Shown: positions 29,919 to 40,074 of the stretch, piece after piece
Layout of the letters: each line of letters starts with the position of its first letter
How positions within the stretch are numbered: the first letter of the stretch is position 1
Source of the DNA: Lacinutrix jangbogonensis
GTDB lineage: Bacteria > Bacteroidota > Bacteroidia > Flavobacteriales > Flavobacteriaceae
Assembly (NCBI RefSeq): GCF_000797445.1
Contig: NZ_JSWF01000035.1
Location: forward strand, 124,001-188,000
Reading direction: 5' to 3'
DNA length: 64,000 nucleotides
The notes under the pieces: model-generated
Databases searched by the model: none
Seen by the model: the letters and a program-made list of their open reading frames with translations, nothing else
Told to the model about the DNA's origin: nothing
Made by a program: the position numbers and the translations under genes

Positions 29919-31196
29919 ATGAATATTCCTTTAGCCGAAAGATTAAGACCCAAAATACTAGCAGATTACGTTAGCCAAGCACATTTAGTTGGTGAAAATG
30001 GCACGCTAACCAAACAAATTAATCTAGGCATGATAGCTTCGATGATTTTTTGGGGACCTCCAGGAATAGGTAAAACAACTCTCGCAAATATTATTGCCGA
30101 AACTTCTGGTAGACCTTTTTACACCTTAAGTGCCATTAGTTCTGGTGTTAAAGATGTTCGCGAAGTGATTGAAAAAGCAAAACAAAGTGGCGGCTTGTTT
30201 ACTTCCAAAAATCCAATTTTGTTTATAGATGAAATTCACCGATTTAGCAAATCTCAACAAGATTCGCTTTTACAAGCGGTAGAAAAAGGTTGGGTAACTT
30301 TAATTGGTGCTACAACAGAAAATCCAAGTTTTGAAGTTATTCCGGCATTATTGTCACGTTGTCAGGTTTATGTATTAAAACCGTTTGAAAAAAAGGATTT
30401 AGAAGTGCTTTTAAAACGTGCAATAGAAAATGATGAGCTCATATCTAAAAAGAAGATAAAACTTAAAGAAACAGATGCATTATTGAGGCTGTCTGGTGGT
30501 GATGCTAGAAAGTTACTTAATATTTTCGAGCTCATAGTAAATTCTGATCCATCCGATAAAATAACGATCACTAATGCATCGGTTTTAGAGAACGTGCAAA
30601 ACAATACTGTTCGTTATGATAAAACTGGCGAGCAACATTACGATATTGTTTCGGCTTTTATAAAATCTATTCGTGGAAGCGACCCTAATGCAGCAGTTTA
30701 TTATTTAGCAAGAATGGTTGAAGGTGGTGAGGATGTGAAATTTATTGCAAGACGACTACTCATTTTAGCCAGCGAAGATATTGGTAATGCCAACCCAACA
30801 GCCTTGGTGATGGCCAATACAACGTTTCAAGCAGTCTCAACAATTGGTTACCCAGAATCCAGAATAATATTAAGCCAATGCGCAACCTATTTAGCTTGTT
30901 CACCAAAAAGCAATGCTGCTTATATGGCTATTGGTAATGCGCAACAACTAGTAAAACAAACTGGAGATCTATCTGTACCTTTAGCGATTAGAAATGCACC
31001 TACAAAACTAATGCAAGAGATTGGTTATGGTGAAAACTATAAGTATTCACACAACTACGATAATAATTTTATCTCACAGGAATTTTTACCAAAAGAAATT
31101 ATTGACACCAAACTTTACGACCCTGGAAATAATGCCAGAGAACATGCGCAACGGGAATTTTTAAAAGCACGTTGGAAAGAAAAGTATGACTATTAA
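29919..31196 (+). CDS. rarA: Replication-associated recombination protein A, AAA+ ATPase
   Basis: RarA (MgsA) is a clamp-loader-like ATPase that acts at stalled replication forks. The 425-residue product has Walker [10 protein letters not shown] near residues 46-54, Walker [16 protein letters not shown] and sensor 1 [13 protein letters not shown]. The arginine-finger region is [13 protein letters not shown], and the C-terminal tetramerisation domain includes [23 protein letters not shown]. Its last four bases overlap the convergent gene at 31193. Confidence 0.96.
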   Translation: MNIPLAERLRPKILADYVSQAHLVGENGTLTKQINLGMIASMIFWGPPGIGKTTLANIIAETSGRPFYTLSAISSGVKDVREVIEKAKQSGGLFTSKNPILFIDEIHRFSKSQQDSLLQAVEKGWVTLIGATTENPSFEVIPALLSRCQVYVLKPFEKKDLEVLLKRAIENDELISKKKIKLKETDALLRLSGGDARKLLNIFELIVNSDPSDKITITNASVLENVQNNTVRYDKTGEQHYDIVSAFIKSIRGSDPNAAVYYLARMVEGGEDVKFIARRLLILASEDIGNANPTALVMANTTFQAVSTIGYPESRIILSQCATYLACSPKSNAAYMAIGNAQQLVKQTGDLSVPLAIRNAPTKLMQEIGYGENYKYSHNYDNNFISQEFLPKEIIDTKLYDPGNNAREHAQREFLKARWKEKYDY

Positions 31197-32038
31197 AATT
31201 TAATATCCAAGGCCATTAATTTTAAATCATTTCCTTTTGCTTCGGCAATAACCCATTTTCCGTTTAGCTTGTAAATTATAGCATCTCTATCTTTTACTAT
31301 ATACAAATCTGTTTTACCTGAAAATAAAATGGTGTAAATTTTATCTCCATTACTATTTAATAGATTATAAGTAAGCCCACTTTTAGGAATAGCTTCTGCT
31401 ATTAATCTACTATTATTAAATTCCAGAATTTCCTGGGTATCCTCCTCCTGTTTTTCTTTCGTTTTTATTAAAAGTACTTTAGGAGCATTTTCCACAACTA
31501 CTACTTTTTCGTTTTTTAAGACTTTAATTTCATCTTTTAATTTCTCGATTTCCTTCTGCTCCTCTTGTATTACTTCAACCGCGTCGTTAGCAGTTATTGC
31601 ATTTTCAGGATTATAACTATAGTTAGTCTTTTCAATACTTTTAAAAGCACTTCTTAAAGCTTGATTGTATGCAACTTTATAATTTTTCTCTCTAGATTCT
31701 CCTTGAGCACTAGTAAAAATTAGTTCATTTTTACAATTTCTTAATTGTACAGACAGCTTTGTCTTAAACATATTAGAATCTTTTAAAACATCTGCTTTTA
31801 AACCTAAACAATTATTTTTACCGTAATCACTAGGGAACGTTTCATCTTCCAATATAGCTTCAAAATTATACTTTTCGAAAAGAAATTTCGTGAGTGAATT
31901 AATTTTATATTGATCTGCTTCCTTTAAAAAATCAAACTTTTTAGGGATGATTATATACTTATAATCGTTTAAACTTTGTTGAGCAGAAACGGAAGTTAAA
32001 GCGACTAAAGTAAATAAAATTAATACTGTGTTTTTCAT
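31193..32038 (-). CDS. Secreted coiled-coil protein of unknown function
   Basis: I do not recognise this family. From the ATG at 32038 the product is 281 residues with a clear signal peptide (MKNTVLILFTLVALTSVSAQ). An earlier in-frame start at 32068 would put ten extra residues before it. An N-terminal domain (about 22-130) is followed by a coiled-coil stretch (VIQEEQKEIEKLKDEIKVLK) and a C-terminal beta-rich part (YNLLNSNGDKIYTILFSG). Localisation is probably periplasmic. It is convergent with rarA and shares four bases with it. Confidence 0.7.
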   Translation of the reverse strand: MKNTVLILFTLVALTSVSAQQSLNDYKYIIIPKKFDFLKEADQYKINSLTKFLFEKYNFEAILEDETFPSDYGKNNCLGLKADVLKDSNMFKTKLSVQLRNCKNELIFTSAQGESREKNYKVAYNQALRSAFKSIEKTNYSYNPENAITANDAVEVIQEEQKEIEKLKDEIKVLKNEKVVVVENAPKVLLIKTKEKQEEDTQEILEFNNSRLIAEAIPKSGLTYNLLNSNGDKIYTILFSGKTDLYIVKDRDAIIYKLNGKWVIAEAKGNDLKLMALDIKF

Positions 32039-32132
32039 GTGTTTATAAGGGTTTTTAAAAAAAAACAATCAAATGCTGTTCACTATTCTCTTGAGTGATC
32101 AAGGCTTTGAACATCCTCGTTTCATAATAATA

Positions 32133-32819
32133 TTATAAATAGTTCTTTAAATCCAGTAAATGCTTGACTTCTTTTATTTCATTTTCTAAAACCACATTAT
32201 GGTAATTATAGCAAATTGCATCTAAGCCAATGTTTAAAGCACCAAGTATATCCGCTTCGTAATTATCACCAATCATAATACCATTTTCTTTTGTAATATT
32301 AGCCAATTTTAAAGCATGATTAAATACTTTAGGGTTTGGTTTTTTCACACCTACCGCCTCAGAGCTAGTAACAGTATCGAAATAATGTGCAATATTAGAT
32401 TTATCTAATTTTACTTGTTGCACTTCCTCAAAACCGTTGGTTATAATATGTAATTTATATTTGGATTTTAAATAGTCTAAAATTTCAATGGTACCGTCAA
32501 AAACATGATTATGTGTCGTTAAATAATCAATGTAGTCTATTGACAATTGATGGATGACATCGTCAAGAACAACAATATTTAAAACATCAAAAGTATCTTT
32601 AAGTCTACCATAGCGTAAATTCTCTTTAGACACTTTCTCATCTCTATATAATTTCCAATATTTTAAATTTATTGGCTGATATACCTTAGTGAAGCGTTCT
32701 AAATCTATGTCAACATTATTCTTTTCAAAAATAATTTCAAAGGTTAAAGCTGAATTTTTATCGAAATCCCAAAGCGTGTGGTCCAAGTCGAAAAAGATAT
32801 CTGTTATTTTACTTTTCAT
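32133..32819 (-). CDS. YjjG-type HAD-family nucleotidase
   Basis: The product is a haloacid-dehalogenase-superfamily phosphatase, closest to YjjG-type noncanonical pyrimidine nucleotidases. In the 228 residues, motif I is FDLDHTLWDFD (nucleophile Asp11, acid Asp13), motif II is the Thr in LHIITNGFEEVQ, motif III is the Lys in GVKKPNPKVF, and motif IV is MIGDNYEADILGA. A helical cap lies between motifs I and II. Its start overlaps the stop of the upstream gene by four bases (ATGA type), so the two are translationally coupled. Confidence 0.88.
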   Translation of the reverse strand: MKSKITDIFFDLDHTLWDFDKNSALTFEIIFEKNNVDIDLERFTKVYQPINLKYWKLYRDEKVSKENLRYGRLKDTFDVLNIVVLDDVIHQLSIDYIDYLTTHNHVFDGTIEILDYLKSKYKLHIITNGFEEVQQVKLDKSNIAHYFDTVTSSEAVGVKKPNPKVFNHALKLANITKENGIMIGDNYEADILGALNIGLDAICYNYHNVVLENEIKEVKHLLDLKNYL

Positions 32820-34123
32820 GTGTTCGTTTCATTGGTAGACTCTAATATTATATTGAAAAACTCCTTGTAATCTTTCCATGTTTCTGATGTACCAAAGGTA
32901 TAATTATGAAACACAGAAACAAACTCGCCATTGACATTTTTAACGGATTTAATTATTTGATTTAGGTGCATTTTTTTGTCTAAAGACGATTGGTATTTTA
33001 ACAAAGCGTAATCGAGTACATGATACGTGTTAATGCGCAAGGGTGTTTGGATTTCGTAATCCAAATCGAAAAAGAAAAACGGCGTACAAGTACCGGCTCT
33101 AAAACCAATATGGTTAATATAACCCATTGTAAAGTCTTCTGGGATTTCTAATTCCACAAGGTTTCTGTAAGATTCTGGTAAATTTAGTTTAGAATAAGAT
33201 TGTCTCGAAGCACATAAATCTTGATTTATTATAGATTCCATTCTCAACTTTTCGGTTTTAAGAATAGATAAATTGTCTAGGGCAAAATAAGAGGCTTTTA
33301 GCCCAATTTTAGAGTAATCTCCTACTTCTTTTATAAGTGAAATGAATTTGCTTTTTTGCGCATTTATATTCTTATCATAAGTTGAAAAATCGCCAATTAA
33401 AAAAAAGAATATAAACTTATCTTTAACCTGTTTTTGTTTATTAATAATATAATTGAAAGTATCGTAAGGGTCATTTTGAAAACCAAATATTACAGAATAG
33501 CGTTTATATATATCTTTAAGTCTAAAGCGAAATAGATCATTAAATGTACCACCAATAGTTCGCATTATACTTTTCAATTTATAACTATATGCATTTGGGA
33601 CATCTATTACAGGAGTAATTTTAAATTGTCGTTCTGGAAATAAAAATTTCGAAAATTGATCCTCTAAAGCTTCCCTGAATTTAAACGCCCAAATATCGAC
33701 AACAGGCTGTCTTAAAAACCCATTATTAAATGCTAGGCTTTCTTCAGCTGTAAAACGTCCAAACTCATCTTTTACATGAGGCAAATACTCTTCGTAACGA
33801 CTTAATAAATAAAAAGAGGCTGCAAAAATATCGAATGGTAATGCACTTTGCTCTCCATTTGGAAAAAAGCATTTTGTATCTTCCCAAACACTTACTTTGG
33901 TTTCTACATCGCTTAAGCCTTGTTCGAAAAGCAGATCGTGAGAACGAATAAAAAACTCTTTACCTAAAGGCTGTCTAGTGTATGACATTTTTAAGCTACT
34001 GTGAGCTATAAAATCTTCAACTTTAGTGGTAAAACTAACTGGTATACCTAAAATTCGAGTACAAATTTGCTTAAACGTGTAACGTAATCTTGGTGTAATT
34101 TTATGTGTATAAACTAATAACAT
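32816..34123 (-). CDS. Polysaccharide-deacetylase-like protein (DUF7033 type)
   Basis: This 435-residue cytoplasmic-looking protein resembles a flavobacterial family annotated as polysaccharide deacetylase with an N-terminal DUF7033. Visible landmarks are the N-terminal LLVYTHKITPRLRYTFKQI, the middle ASFYLLSRYEEYLPHVKDEF, and the deacetylase-like segments PVIDVPNAYSYK, FFFLIGDFSTYDKNI and HNYTFG. I see no signal peptide. The usual metal-binding HxxxH motif is not obvious, so activity is uncertain. It is coupled to the downstream YjjG-like gene. Confidence 0.55.
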   Translation of the reverse strand: MLLVYTHKITPRLRYTFKQICTRILGIPVSFTTKVEDFIAHSSLKMSYTRQPLGKEFFIRSHDLLFEQGLSDVETKVSVWEDTKCFFPNGEQSALPFDIFAASFYLLSRYEEYLPHVKDEFGRFTAEESLAFNNGFLRQPVVDIWAFKFREALEDQFSKFLFPERQFKITPVIDVPNAYSYKLKSIMRTIGGTFNDLFRFRLKDIYKRYSVIFGFQNDPYDTFNYIINKQKQVKDKFIFFFLIGDFSTYDKNINAQKSKFISLIKEVGDYSKIGLKASYFALDNLSILKTEKLRMESIINQDLCASRQSYSKLNLPESYRNLVELEIPEDFTMGYINHIGFRAGTCTPFFFFDLDYEIQTPLRINTYHVLDYALLKYQSSLDKKMHLNQIIKSVKNVNGEFVSVFHNYTFGTSETWKDYKEFFNIILESTNETNT

Positions 34124-34242
34124 AGGCTATTGTAAATTCCAAAAGTTAAAAATACCAAATTCCAACCGCAATCGTCGAAAAACTATAATTGTTTCAGCAT
34201 TATTTTTTGGGATATAGTTTTTAATTTTTGGGATTTGATAAT

Positions 34243-34941
34243 CTAAAGAATATTTTCATCAGCAAAGCTAAAATAAGCACTTTCAGTAATAATTAAATGG
34301 TCTAGTACTTTGATATCTAAACTTTGTCCTGCTGTTTTTAATTTTAATGTAAGATCCTTATCTGCTTGACTTGGTTTTAAGGTTCCCGAAGGATGATTGT
34401 GTGCTAAAATAATACCTATAGCGCCAACTTCTAAAGCTGTTTTAAGTGCTAAGCGGACATCTACTAAAGTGCCTGTTATTCCACCTTTGCTTAATTGGTT
34501 TTTCTGAATGATTTTATTCGAATTGTTTAAATACACAATCCAAAATTCCTCATGAGGCAAGTCTCCAATTACAGGTTGCATAAGTTCAAAAACCGATTTA
34601 CTAGATGTAATTTTTTTTCGTTCTAAAGCCTCTCCTCCTCTTCTTCGTCTTCCTAACTCTAGAGCTGCAACAATAGAAATCGCTTTCGCTTCACCAATAC
34701 CCTTAAACGCAGTAAGCTTTTTAATAGATAACTTACCTAATTCGCTTAAGTTATTATCCACACTTGCTAAAATGCGTTTGCATAAAGCTACTGCACTTTC
34801 TTCACGATTACCAGAACCAATTAATATAGCCACAAGTTCTGTATCACTCAACGCAGCTTTACCTTTGTCTCGTAACTTCTCTCGCGGTTGATCGTCTTGA
34901 GACCAGTTTTTTATTGAAAATGAAGAGTCCTTTTTAGCCAT
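34243..34941 (-). CDS. radC: RadC-family JAB/MPN-domain protein
   Basis: RadC proteins share a JAMM-type metalloprotease-like domain; their cellular role is unsettled despite the DNA-repair name. The 232-residue product has an N-terminal helix-hairpin-helix (LTAFKGIGEAKAISIVAALEL) and the RadC domain with FWIVYLNNSNKIIQ. The metal motif is AHNHPSGTLKPSQADKDLT. Length and motifs are complete. It stands alone between the deacetylase-like gene and the hybrid kinase. Confidence 0.95.
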   Translation of the reverse strand: MAKKDSSFSIKNWSQDDQPREKLRDKGKAALSDTELVAILIGSGNREESAVALCKRILASVDNNLSELGKLSIKKLTAFKGIGEAKAISIVAALELGRRRRGGEALERKKITSSKSVFELMQPVIGDLPHEEFWIVYLNNSNKIIQKNQLSKGGITGTLVDVRLALKTALEVGAIGIILAHNHPSGTLKPSQADKDLTLKLKTAGQSLDIKVLDHLIITESAYFSFADENIL

Positions 34942-34982
34942 TATATAAAGCTACATAATTATTAGCGTATTGTTAAAAAAAA

Positions 34983-36701
34983 TCAGCAAAAAGATTTGAG
35001 TAATGCATGTAATTTTTCTGGATTAAAAGGTTTGCCCATAAACCCGTTCATTTTATGTTCTAGCGTTTTTTCCTTTATATCTGTTTGTGCAAATGCCGTT
35101 AAAGCAATAATTGGCGTTTTTGATTTTTCTACATCTGAAAAATTTCTAATTATTTTTGTTGTTTCATAGCCATCTAAAATTGGCATTTGAAGGTCCATTA
35201 AAATTACATCTACACTAAAATCTGGATTGCTAAAATATTTTAGAACTTCCTCGCCATTCCTTGCAATTGTATATTTTATTTTCCACTTCATAAAAAACCT
35301 TTTTAGAATGAGTACATTCATTTTATTATCTTCAGCAATTAAGACACTCATATTTAATGGCTCATAATTTGGTTGCTTTTGCAGCATTAAAGGTTCAAAA
35401 GCACTTAATCTATTACTAATTTTAAATTTAATAATAAAGGAGAATGAAGAACCTTCACCTAGCGTGCTTTCTACAATTAATTCACTGTTTTGAATCTCTA
35501 ATAACTTCCTGCTAATTGAAAGTCCTAAGCCAGTGCCTCCATATTTAATTGAAGTGTCTGAATTCGCTTGCATAAAACTTTCAAAGATTATGCCTTGCTT
35601 ACTTTTTGAAATGCCTATACCAGTATCGACAACTTTAAATTCTAATGCTATTTTATTTTCTTCGAGTCCTAAATTAGTAACGACTAAACGAATATTACCA
35701 TGCTTTGTAAACTTTAAAGAATTACTTAAAAGGTTTTTTATTATTTGAGTTAATTTAAGTTTATCACCTTTAATAATATCTGGCAATTCATTCATTTTTT
35801 CAACCCTAAATTGGATTCCTTTTTTTTCTGCTACCAAAGAATAGTGCTCTCCAATGGTATCTAAAAAATAATTTAGCCTGAAGTTTTTCTCTACTATGTT
35901 AATTTTACCTGAATTAATTTTATCAAAATCCAGCAAATCATTAATTAAGCCTAACAAATGTTCTCCAGAATATTTAAGACCTTTCAAGTTTTCAGACTGA
36001 TCTGGCATGTGGTCTTCCATTAATAAAATATTCGCCAAACCAGTAACGGCATTTAAAGGTGTTCTAATTTCGTGCGACATTGTAGACAGAAATTGATCTT
36101 TAGCTTTACTTGCCTTTTGTAATTTTATTTCAATCTCTTTTAAATTTGTAACCTCAGTTAATGTGCCAATAAATCCAGTGGCATAACCATCAACATCTCT
36201 AATTAGCTTATATTTAACTTCAAACCAAAGAATTTTATCTTTAACACTATACTTAAAAATGGATTTTGATTTATCTTGTTTTAGTGAAAATAATTTTTCT
36301 AAATCTTTGCCCTCTAAATTATCATTTATAAGAAAGTCGCGATAATTTCTACCTAAAGATTCTTTAATTGAAAATCCTGAGTATTTTTCCCAAGCATTAT
36401 TTAAAAAAGTAAAGTGACCTTCAAGGTCGGTTTCAAAGATAATTCCACCAACATTATCAACTAGATTTTCTAACTTTGTATTAGATTGATCTATTTCTTT
36501 TCTAAGTTTTTTATTTGCAGTAAACAGTTCCTTAGAACTTTGTTCAAGAATATTTTCTTTGTGAATAATGTCTTTATCAAAACTTTTATAAGCTTGATCT
36601 ACACTATATAAAAATTCTTCAAGAGCAGGATTATCTGCTAGGTTTAAATTAGACTTCTTCAGTTGTCTTTTTAATAATCTATGAAACTCTTTTTTTAACA
36701 T
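34983..36701 (-). CDS. Hybrid sensor histidine kinase (PAS-HisKA-HATPase-REC)
   Basis: This 572-residue protein is a soluble hybrid kinase. After an N-terminal coiled-coil part it has a PAS domain (about 75-190; VGGIIFETDLEGHFTFLNNA). HisKA follows with phospho-acceptor His210 in STMSHEIRTPLNAV, then a HATPase with N box NLLSNSLKFTKHG, G1 VVDTGIGIS and G2 YGGTGLGLSISRKL. The C-terminal receiver has phospho-acceptor Asp503 in VILMDLQMPILDG. No transmembrane helix is visible, so the signal is cytoplasmic. It overlaps the upstream FIST gene by seven bases, which strongly suggests FIST supplies the input. No output regulator is adjacent. Confidence 0.93.
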   Translation of the reverse strand: MLKKEFHRLLKRQLKKSNLNLADNPALEEFLYSVDQAYKSFDKDIIHKENILEQSSKELFTANKKLRKEIDQSNTKLENLVDNVGGIIFETDLEGHFTFLNNAWEKYSGFSIKESLGRNYRDFLINDNLEGKDLEKLFSLKQDKSKSIFKYSVKDKILWFEVKYKLIRDVDGYATGFIGTLTEVTNLKEIEIKLQKASKAKDQFLSTMSHEIRTPLNAVTGLANILLMEDHMPDQSENLKGLKYSGEHLLGLINDLLDFDKINSGKINIVEKNFRLNYFLDTIGEHYSLVAEKKGIQFRVEKMNELPDIIKGDKLKLTQIIKNLLSNSLKFTKHGNIRLVVTNLGLEENKIALEFKVVDTGIGISKSKQGIIFESFMQANSDTSIKYGGTGLGLSISRKLLEIQNSELIVESTLGEGSSFSFIIKFKISNRLSAFEPLMLQKQPNYEPLNMSVLIAEDNKMNVLILKRFFMKWKIKYTIARNGEEVLKYFSNPDFSVDVILMDLQMPILDGYETTKIIRNFSDVEKSKTPIIALTAFAQTDIKEKTLEHKMNGFMGKPFNPEKLHALLKSFC

Positions 36702-37822
36702 TCTGTAAGTGTTGTAATAGTCATGGTTTGATTATGTAGTTCACAAGGAGAAAACGCACCAAATGGAGCAATCTCTCCATAGGAGTAAAATCCTGTAATA
36801 CTTGGTTTTTCCCCAAGCACCTCTCTTACAACCTCAATCTCTTCTTCCACTAATTGCTTTAAAACCAATCTTCTTCCTACACAACTAATAAGTATTGCCA
36901 AGTCTGAAGATTCATTTGCATTTTTATTTGCTAAAATCGCAGAATCTTCTGCTCCACTTATTAATCTATCTATATTTGCTTTCATTAATCTCACATAAGA
37001 ACCTTCGGCTATATTACCTGCAAAAGTTAAGCTTTGTTCGTCTTCACTAATGCCTAAAATAGTTCTTATAACCGGTGGAGTGTTTTCATTATTCCTCATA
37101 CTTAAAGGAAATAATAGTCCTGAACTCGGTAGATTATTTGCTTCATCTCCTAAAAAGGATTTATAAAGTTCTAACGCAGGATACCCATCCAATTCATACA
37201 ATACATTTTTTTTAGATTTTGTAACCAAACGCTCAATTCCAAAACTATCCCAGCCACTTTTTGAACTAAAACCAACTTTTAGATAATTACCATAAAGACC
37301 TAGTCCAACAATTGTATTGTCTTGCATCTTGTTATTATTGATAACAAAAGTTTTAATGAAATTTGAACCATCTGCTGCTAAACCACCAGTAATACTAATA
37401 TTAGGTAGTTTAGATTTTAGGCCAGATACCAAATCTGCTCCATTAACATTAAGGCCTTCGCTAAAAATCATTACATGCTTTAAGTTTTCTTCAATAAGTT
37501 TACTAGCAATTTCTTTTCCAGCAATTTCACTATAATTCTTATCTCTAATTTCGAATGACACTTTTTTAATTCTTGTTTTTTCTAATTTAATGGCGGTCAA
37601 TGAAATTGTCTTATCGCTAACTGTAATATTAGAAATTTCCCCAGCAGTTGAGCAACCCACAAGTATAGCATCTGTAAAATTTTTGTTTAAAACCTCTAAA
37701 ACTTGATTTGTACAATTAAAATCTGGAGAAACGAATAAGAGAAATAAGTTCGGTTCAAAACAAATTGACTTTAACCTTTGTGACCAATTTCTCTCGTCTA
37801 AGGATAGTTGCTTTACTTTCAT
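36695..37822 (-). CDS. FIST-domain sensory protein
   Basis: FIST domains are predicted small-ligand sensors linked to signal transduction. I take the start MKVKQLSLDERNW at 37822 (375 residues); the open frame extends upstream but those 51 residues are low-complexity and unlike the family. FIST_N holds ILVGCSTAGEISNITVSD and SITGGLAADG. FIST_C holds NIAEGSYVRLMKANIDRLI and LISCVGRRLVLKQLVEEE, then ITGFYSYGEIAPFG. It overlaps the hybrid kinase start by seven bases, forming a two-gene signalling unit. Confidence 0.88.
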   Translation of the reverse strand: MKVKQLSLDERNWSQRLKSICFEPNLFLLFVSPDFNCTNQVLEVLNKNFTDAILVGCSTAGEISNITVSDKTISLTAIKLEKTRIKKVSFEIRDKNYSEIAGKEIASKLIEENLKHVMIFSEGLNVNGADLVSGLKSKLPNISITGGLAADGSNFIKTFVINNNKMQDNTIVGLGLYGNYLKVGFSSKSGWDSFGIERLVTKSKKNVLYELDGYPALELYKSFLGDEANNLPSSGLLFPLSMRNNENTPPVIRTILGISEDEQSLTFAGNIAEGSYVRLMKANIDRLISGAEDSAILANKNANESSDLAILISCVGRRLVLKQLVEEEIEVVREVLGEKPSITGFYSYGEIAPFGAFSPCELHNQTMTITTLTEC

Positions 37823-38014
37823 AGATGTAACTATTTGGACATTAAAACATGAAAATAGGCATTTAATCGATGATTTACAATATTTTACAACTTTTAGCCT
37901 AAATAAAGAGTCTGCAATTAAAGTAATAACTTTACAAATATTTTGAATTTTGACCACATTGCAAATTTTAAACAAAAAACATCTAAATTACATTATAAAA
38001 ACAATTTTCAGCTA

Positions 38015-38614
38015 ATGAAATACCCACCGAAACATCATCAAGACAACGATAGAAATCACATTATTGAAGTAATTAAAGCTTATCCATTGGCCACTATAAT
38101 CTCTGTAAAAGATAATGCGCCTTTAATTACACATCTGCCGTTAATTTTTCGTGAAGATGATGAAAAGCTGATAGGACACATCGATATCTACAATCCTCAA
38201 ACCGTATTACTAAAAGACAATAACGACTTAACCATCCTCTTTTACGGACCGCAATGCTATATTTCACCAAGTATTTATAGCACTACGCAATTACCAACCT
38301 GGAACTATATTCGCGTGCATTTAAAAGGTAAAGTAAAAGCTATAGAAAGTACTGAAGCTTTAAAAGAATCACTTATTAAAATGACTGAATTCCTAGAAGC
38401 TCCTGATCACAACTATGTTTTAGATGCTAATAATCCAAGATTAGATGCTAACCTTAACTATATAAAACTATTTGAGATTGATATTGAATCTTGGGAAGGT
38501 AAATTTAAATTGTCTCAAGACAAACATCCTAAAGATATTAGAAATGCAAGAGCTGAGTTAGCGCGTACAAATCAGGAGAATATTAAGGCCTTTTTAGATA
38601 ACGTTTTTAATTAG
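38015..38614 (+). CDS. PaiB-type FMN-binding protein
   Basis: PaiB-family proteins bind flavin and are annotated as negative transcriptional regulators. I take MKYPPKHHQDNDRNHII at 38015 (199 residues), which matches the family start MYxPxHF. Signatures are YPLATIISVKDNAPLITHLP, FYGPQCYISPSIYS and QLPTWNYIRVHLKGK, then LSQDKHPKDIRNARAELARTN. The gene is divergent from the FIST gene. A decayed copy of its 3' half lies at 40769-40983. Confidence 0.88.
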   Translation: MKYPPKHHQDNDRNHIIEVIKAYPLATIISVKDNAPLITHLPLIFREDDEKLIGHIDIYNPQTVLLKDNNDLTILFYGPQCYISPSIYSTTQLPTWNYIRVHLKGKVKAIESTEALKESLIKMTEFLEAPDHNYVLDANNPRLDANLNYIKLFEIDIESWEGKFKLSQDKHPKDIRNARAELARTNQENIKAFLDNVFN

Positions 38615-38651
38615 GCTCAAACAGAATTAACGAATTAAATTTATTTTTAAA

Positions 38652-39395
38652 ATGAAAAACATAATAATAAAATTACTTCCTTTTCTATTTATAGCGTTTA
38701 ATAGCAGTGCTCAAACCGAGGCCAAAACACAAGAAATTACTTTTAAAACAAGAGACAGTATTACAATTAGTGCTACTTTTGAAATACCAAAAACAGAAAG
38801 CAAATCTATTCCTGCTATTATATTAATTCATCAAGGAGGAAGCTCCCGTGAAGAATGGAAATCGCTTAAATTATGGAATAATTTATTAGCTAAAGGTTAT
38901 GCTGTTCTAGCCTACGATATTCGCATTCACGGAAAATCTAGTAAAGACAAAGGAGATCTCTATGATTTATTTAATAATCCAAATCGGGCACCTTTAGATC
39001 TTTTAGCTGCAATTACATTTCTTGAAAACCAAAAAGAAATCGATTCTCATCGTATTGGAATTATTGGAGCTTCGGTTGGTGCAAATTTAGCCTGTGTTGC
39101 AGCAGCCTCGAAAGACTATAATATTAAGTCTGTAGTTTCTATTTCAGCAAAAACAGAAGCGGTTCAAAATTTAAGTAGTTCGACAAAAGAATTAAAATTA
39201 AAAAACGCCTTTCATATTGCTTCAAAAAAAGAACAAAATGGTAAACGTGCTTTATGGGCTCATGAGCTATTTTCTAAAACTACAGGTTCTAAAAAAGTAG
39301 AAATTGCATCAGGAGACAAACATGGCTCTTATATTTTAAGCGAACATGAGTATTTGCAACAGCAAATATTAGATTGGTTTAAGGAGACTATTTAA
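38652..39395 (+). CDS. Secreted alpha/beta hydrolase (dienelactone-hydrolase-like)
   Basis: The 247-residue product has a signal peptide (MKNIIIKLLPFLFIAFNSSAQ) and a compact alpha/beta-hydrolase fold. The oxyanion region is IPAIILIHQGGSSREEW, the nucleophile elbow GIIGASVGANLAC carries the Ser, and the likely catalytic His is in ASGDKHGSYIL. The substrate is unknown; esterase activity is the safest guess. It follows the PaiB gene by 37 bases and is probably cotranscribed. Confidence 0.82.
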   Translation: MKNIIIKLLPFLFIAFNSSAQTEAKTQEITFKTRDSITISATFEIPKTESKSIPAIILIHQGGSSREEWKSLKLWNNLLAKGYAVLAYDIRIHGKSSKDKGDLYDLFNNPNRAPLDLLAAITFLENQKEIDSHRIGIIGASVGANLACVAAASKDYNIKSVVSISAKTEAVQNLSSSTKELKLKNAFHIASKKEQNGKRALWAHELFSKTTGSKKVEIASGDKHGSYILSEHEYLQQQILDWFKETI

Positions 39396-39456
39396 ACTAA
39401 CTTTAATCGGATACCAAAGAAAAGTAAATCTAAACCAAACTGTTAAATTAATAAAT

Positions 39457-40074
39457 ATGAAAAAAATAATTTTTACGACTTCTTTATTGCTATTCATGGC
39501 TTTAAACATTAATGCGCAATCGACTGAAAGATTTATTAGAATAATTGGAAACTCTAAAAAAGAATTAAAAGCCCATAAATCAAGAGTATACTTTTCTATT
39601 AGTGAACTTAAGGAAAATAAAAATCGAAAAACTGAAAGTAAATCTTATAATGATGTTTATAATGATTTCATCACTACTGTAAAAAAAATAGGGATTAATG
39701 ACACTGACATTAATCAGTCTTTTAAAAAAAGAGGTAATTATAATAGAGTAGATTCGAAAAACTTCTTTATTGATACAGATCTTAATTCAATTGATGCATT
39801 AACTTCAATAAAAATTGATGGATTTAGAGTATCTGAAATTAAATATTTATTTGATTTATCAAATGATAATATAGAAACTGACTTAAGTTTAAAAGCCATT
39901 GAAGACGCTAATAGAAAAGCGAAAACGATCTGTAATAAAATAAACATGAAGCTTGGGAAAATTTTAAACATTGAGGTGAAATCTAATGATTTTGATAAAA
40001 CTATATACGAATCAAAAGAAGCTTCAATAACCAAAGCATATAAAATATCTATTTCTTATAAATTAATTGACTAA
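39457..40074 (+). CDS. Secreted SIMPL-like (DUF541-like) protein
   Basis: The 205-residue product has a signal peptide (MKKIIFTTSLLLFMALNINAQ). Its C-terminal helix (EDANRKAKTICNKINMKLGKILNIEV) resembles the SIMPL/DUF541 pattern in which a repeated A-x-x-KA-x-x-I helix precedes LGKVL-I. N-terminally it has RIIGNSKKELKAHKSRVYF. SIMPL proteins are periplasmic or outer-membrane proteins of poorly known role. Its stop overlaps the start of the next gene as TAATG, and the next gene is a paralogue. Confidence 0.65.
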   Translation: MKKIIFTTSLLLFMALNINAQSTERFIRIIGNSKKELKAHKSRVYFSISELKENKNRKTESKSYNDVYNDFITTVKKIGINDTDINQSFKKRGNYNRVDSKNFFIDTDLNSIDALTSIKIDGFRVSEIKYLFDLSNDNIETDLSLKAIEDANRKAKTICNKINMKLGKILNIEVKSNDFDKTIYESKEASITKAYKISISYKLID

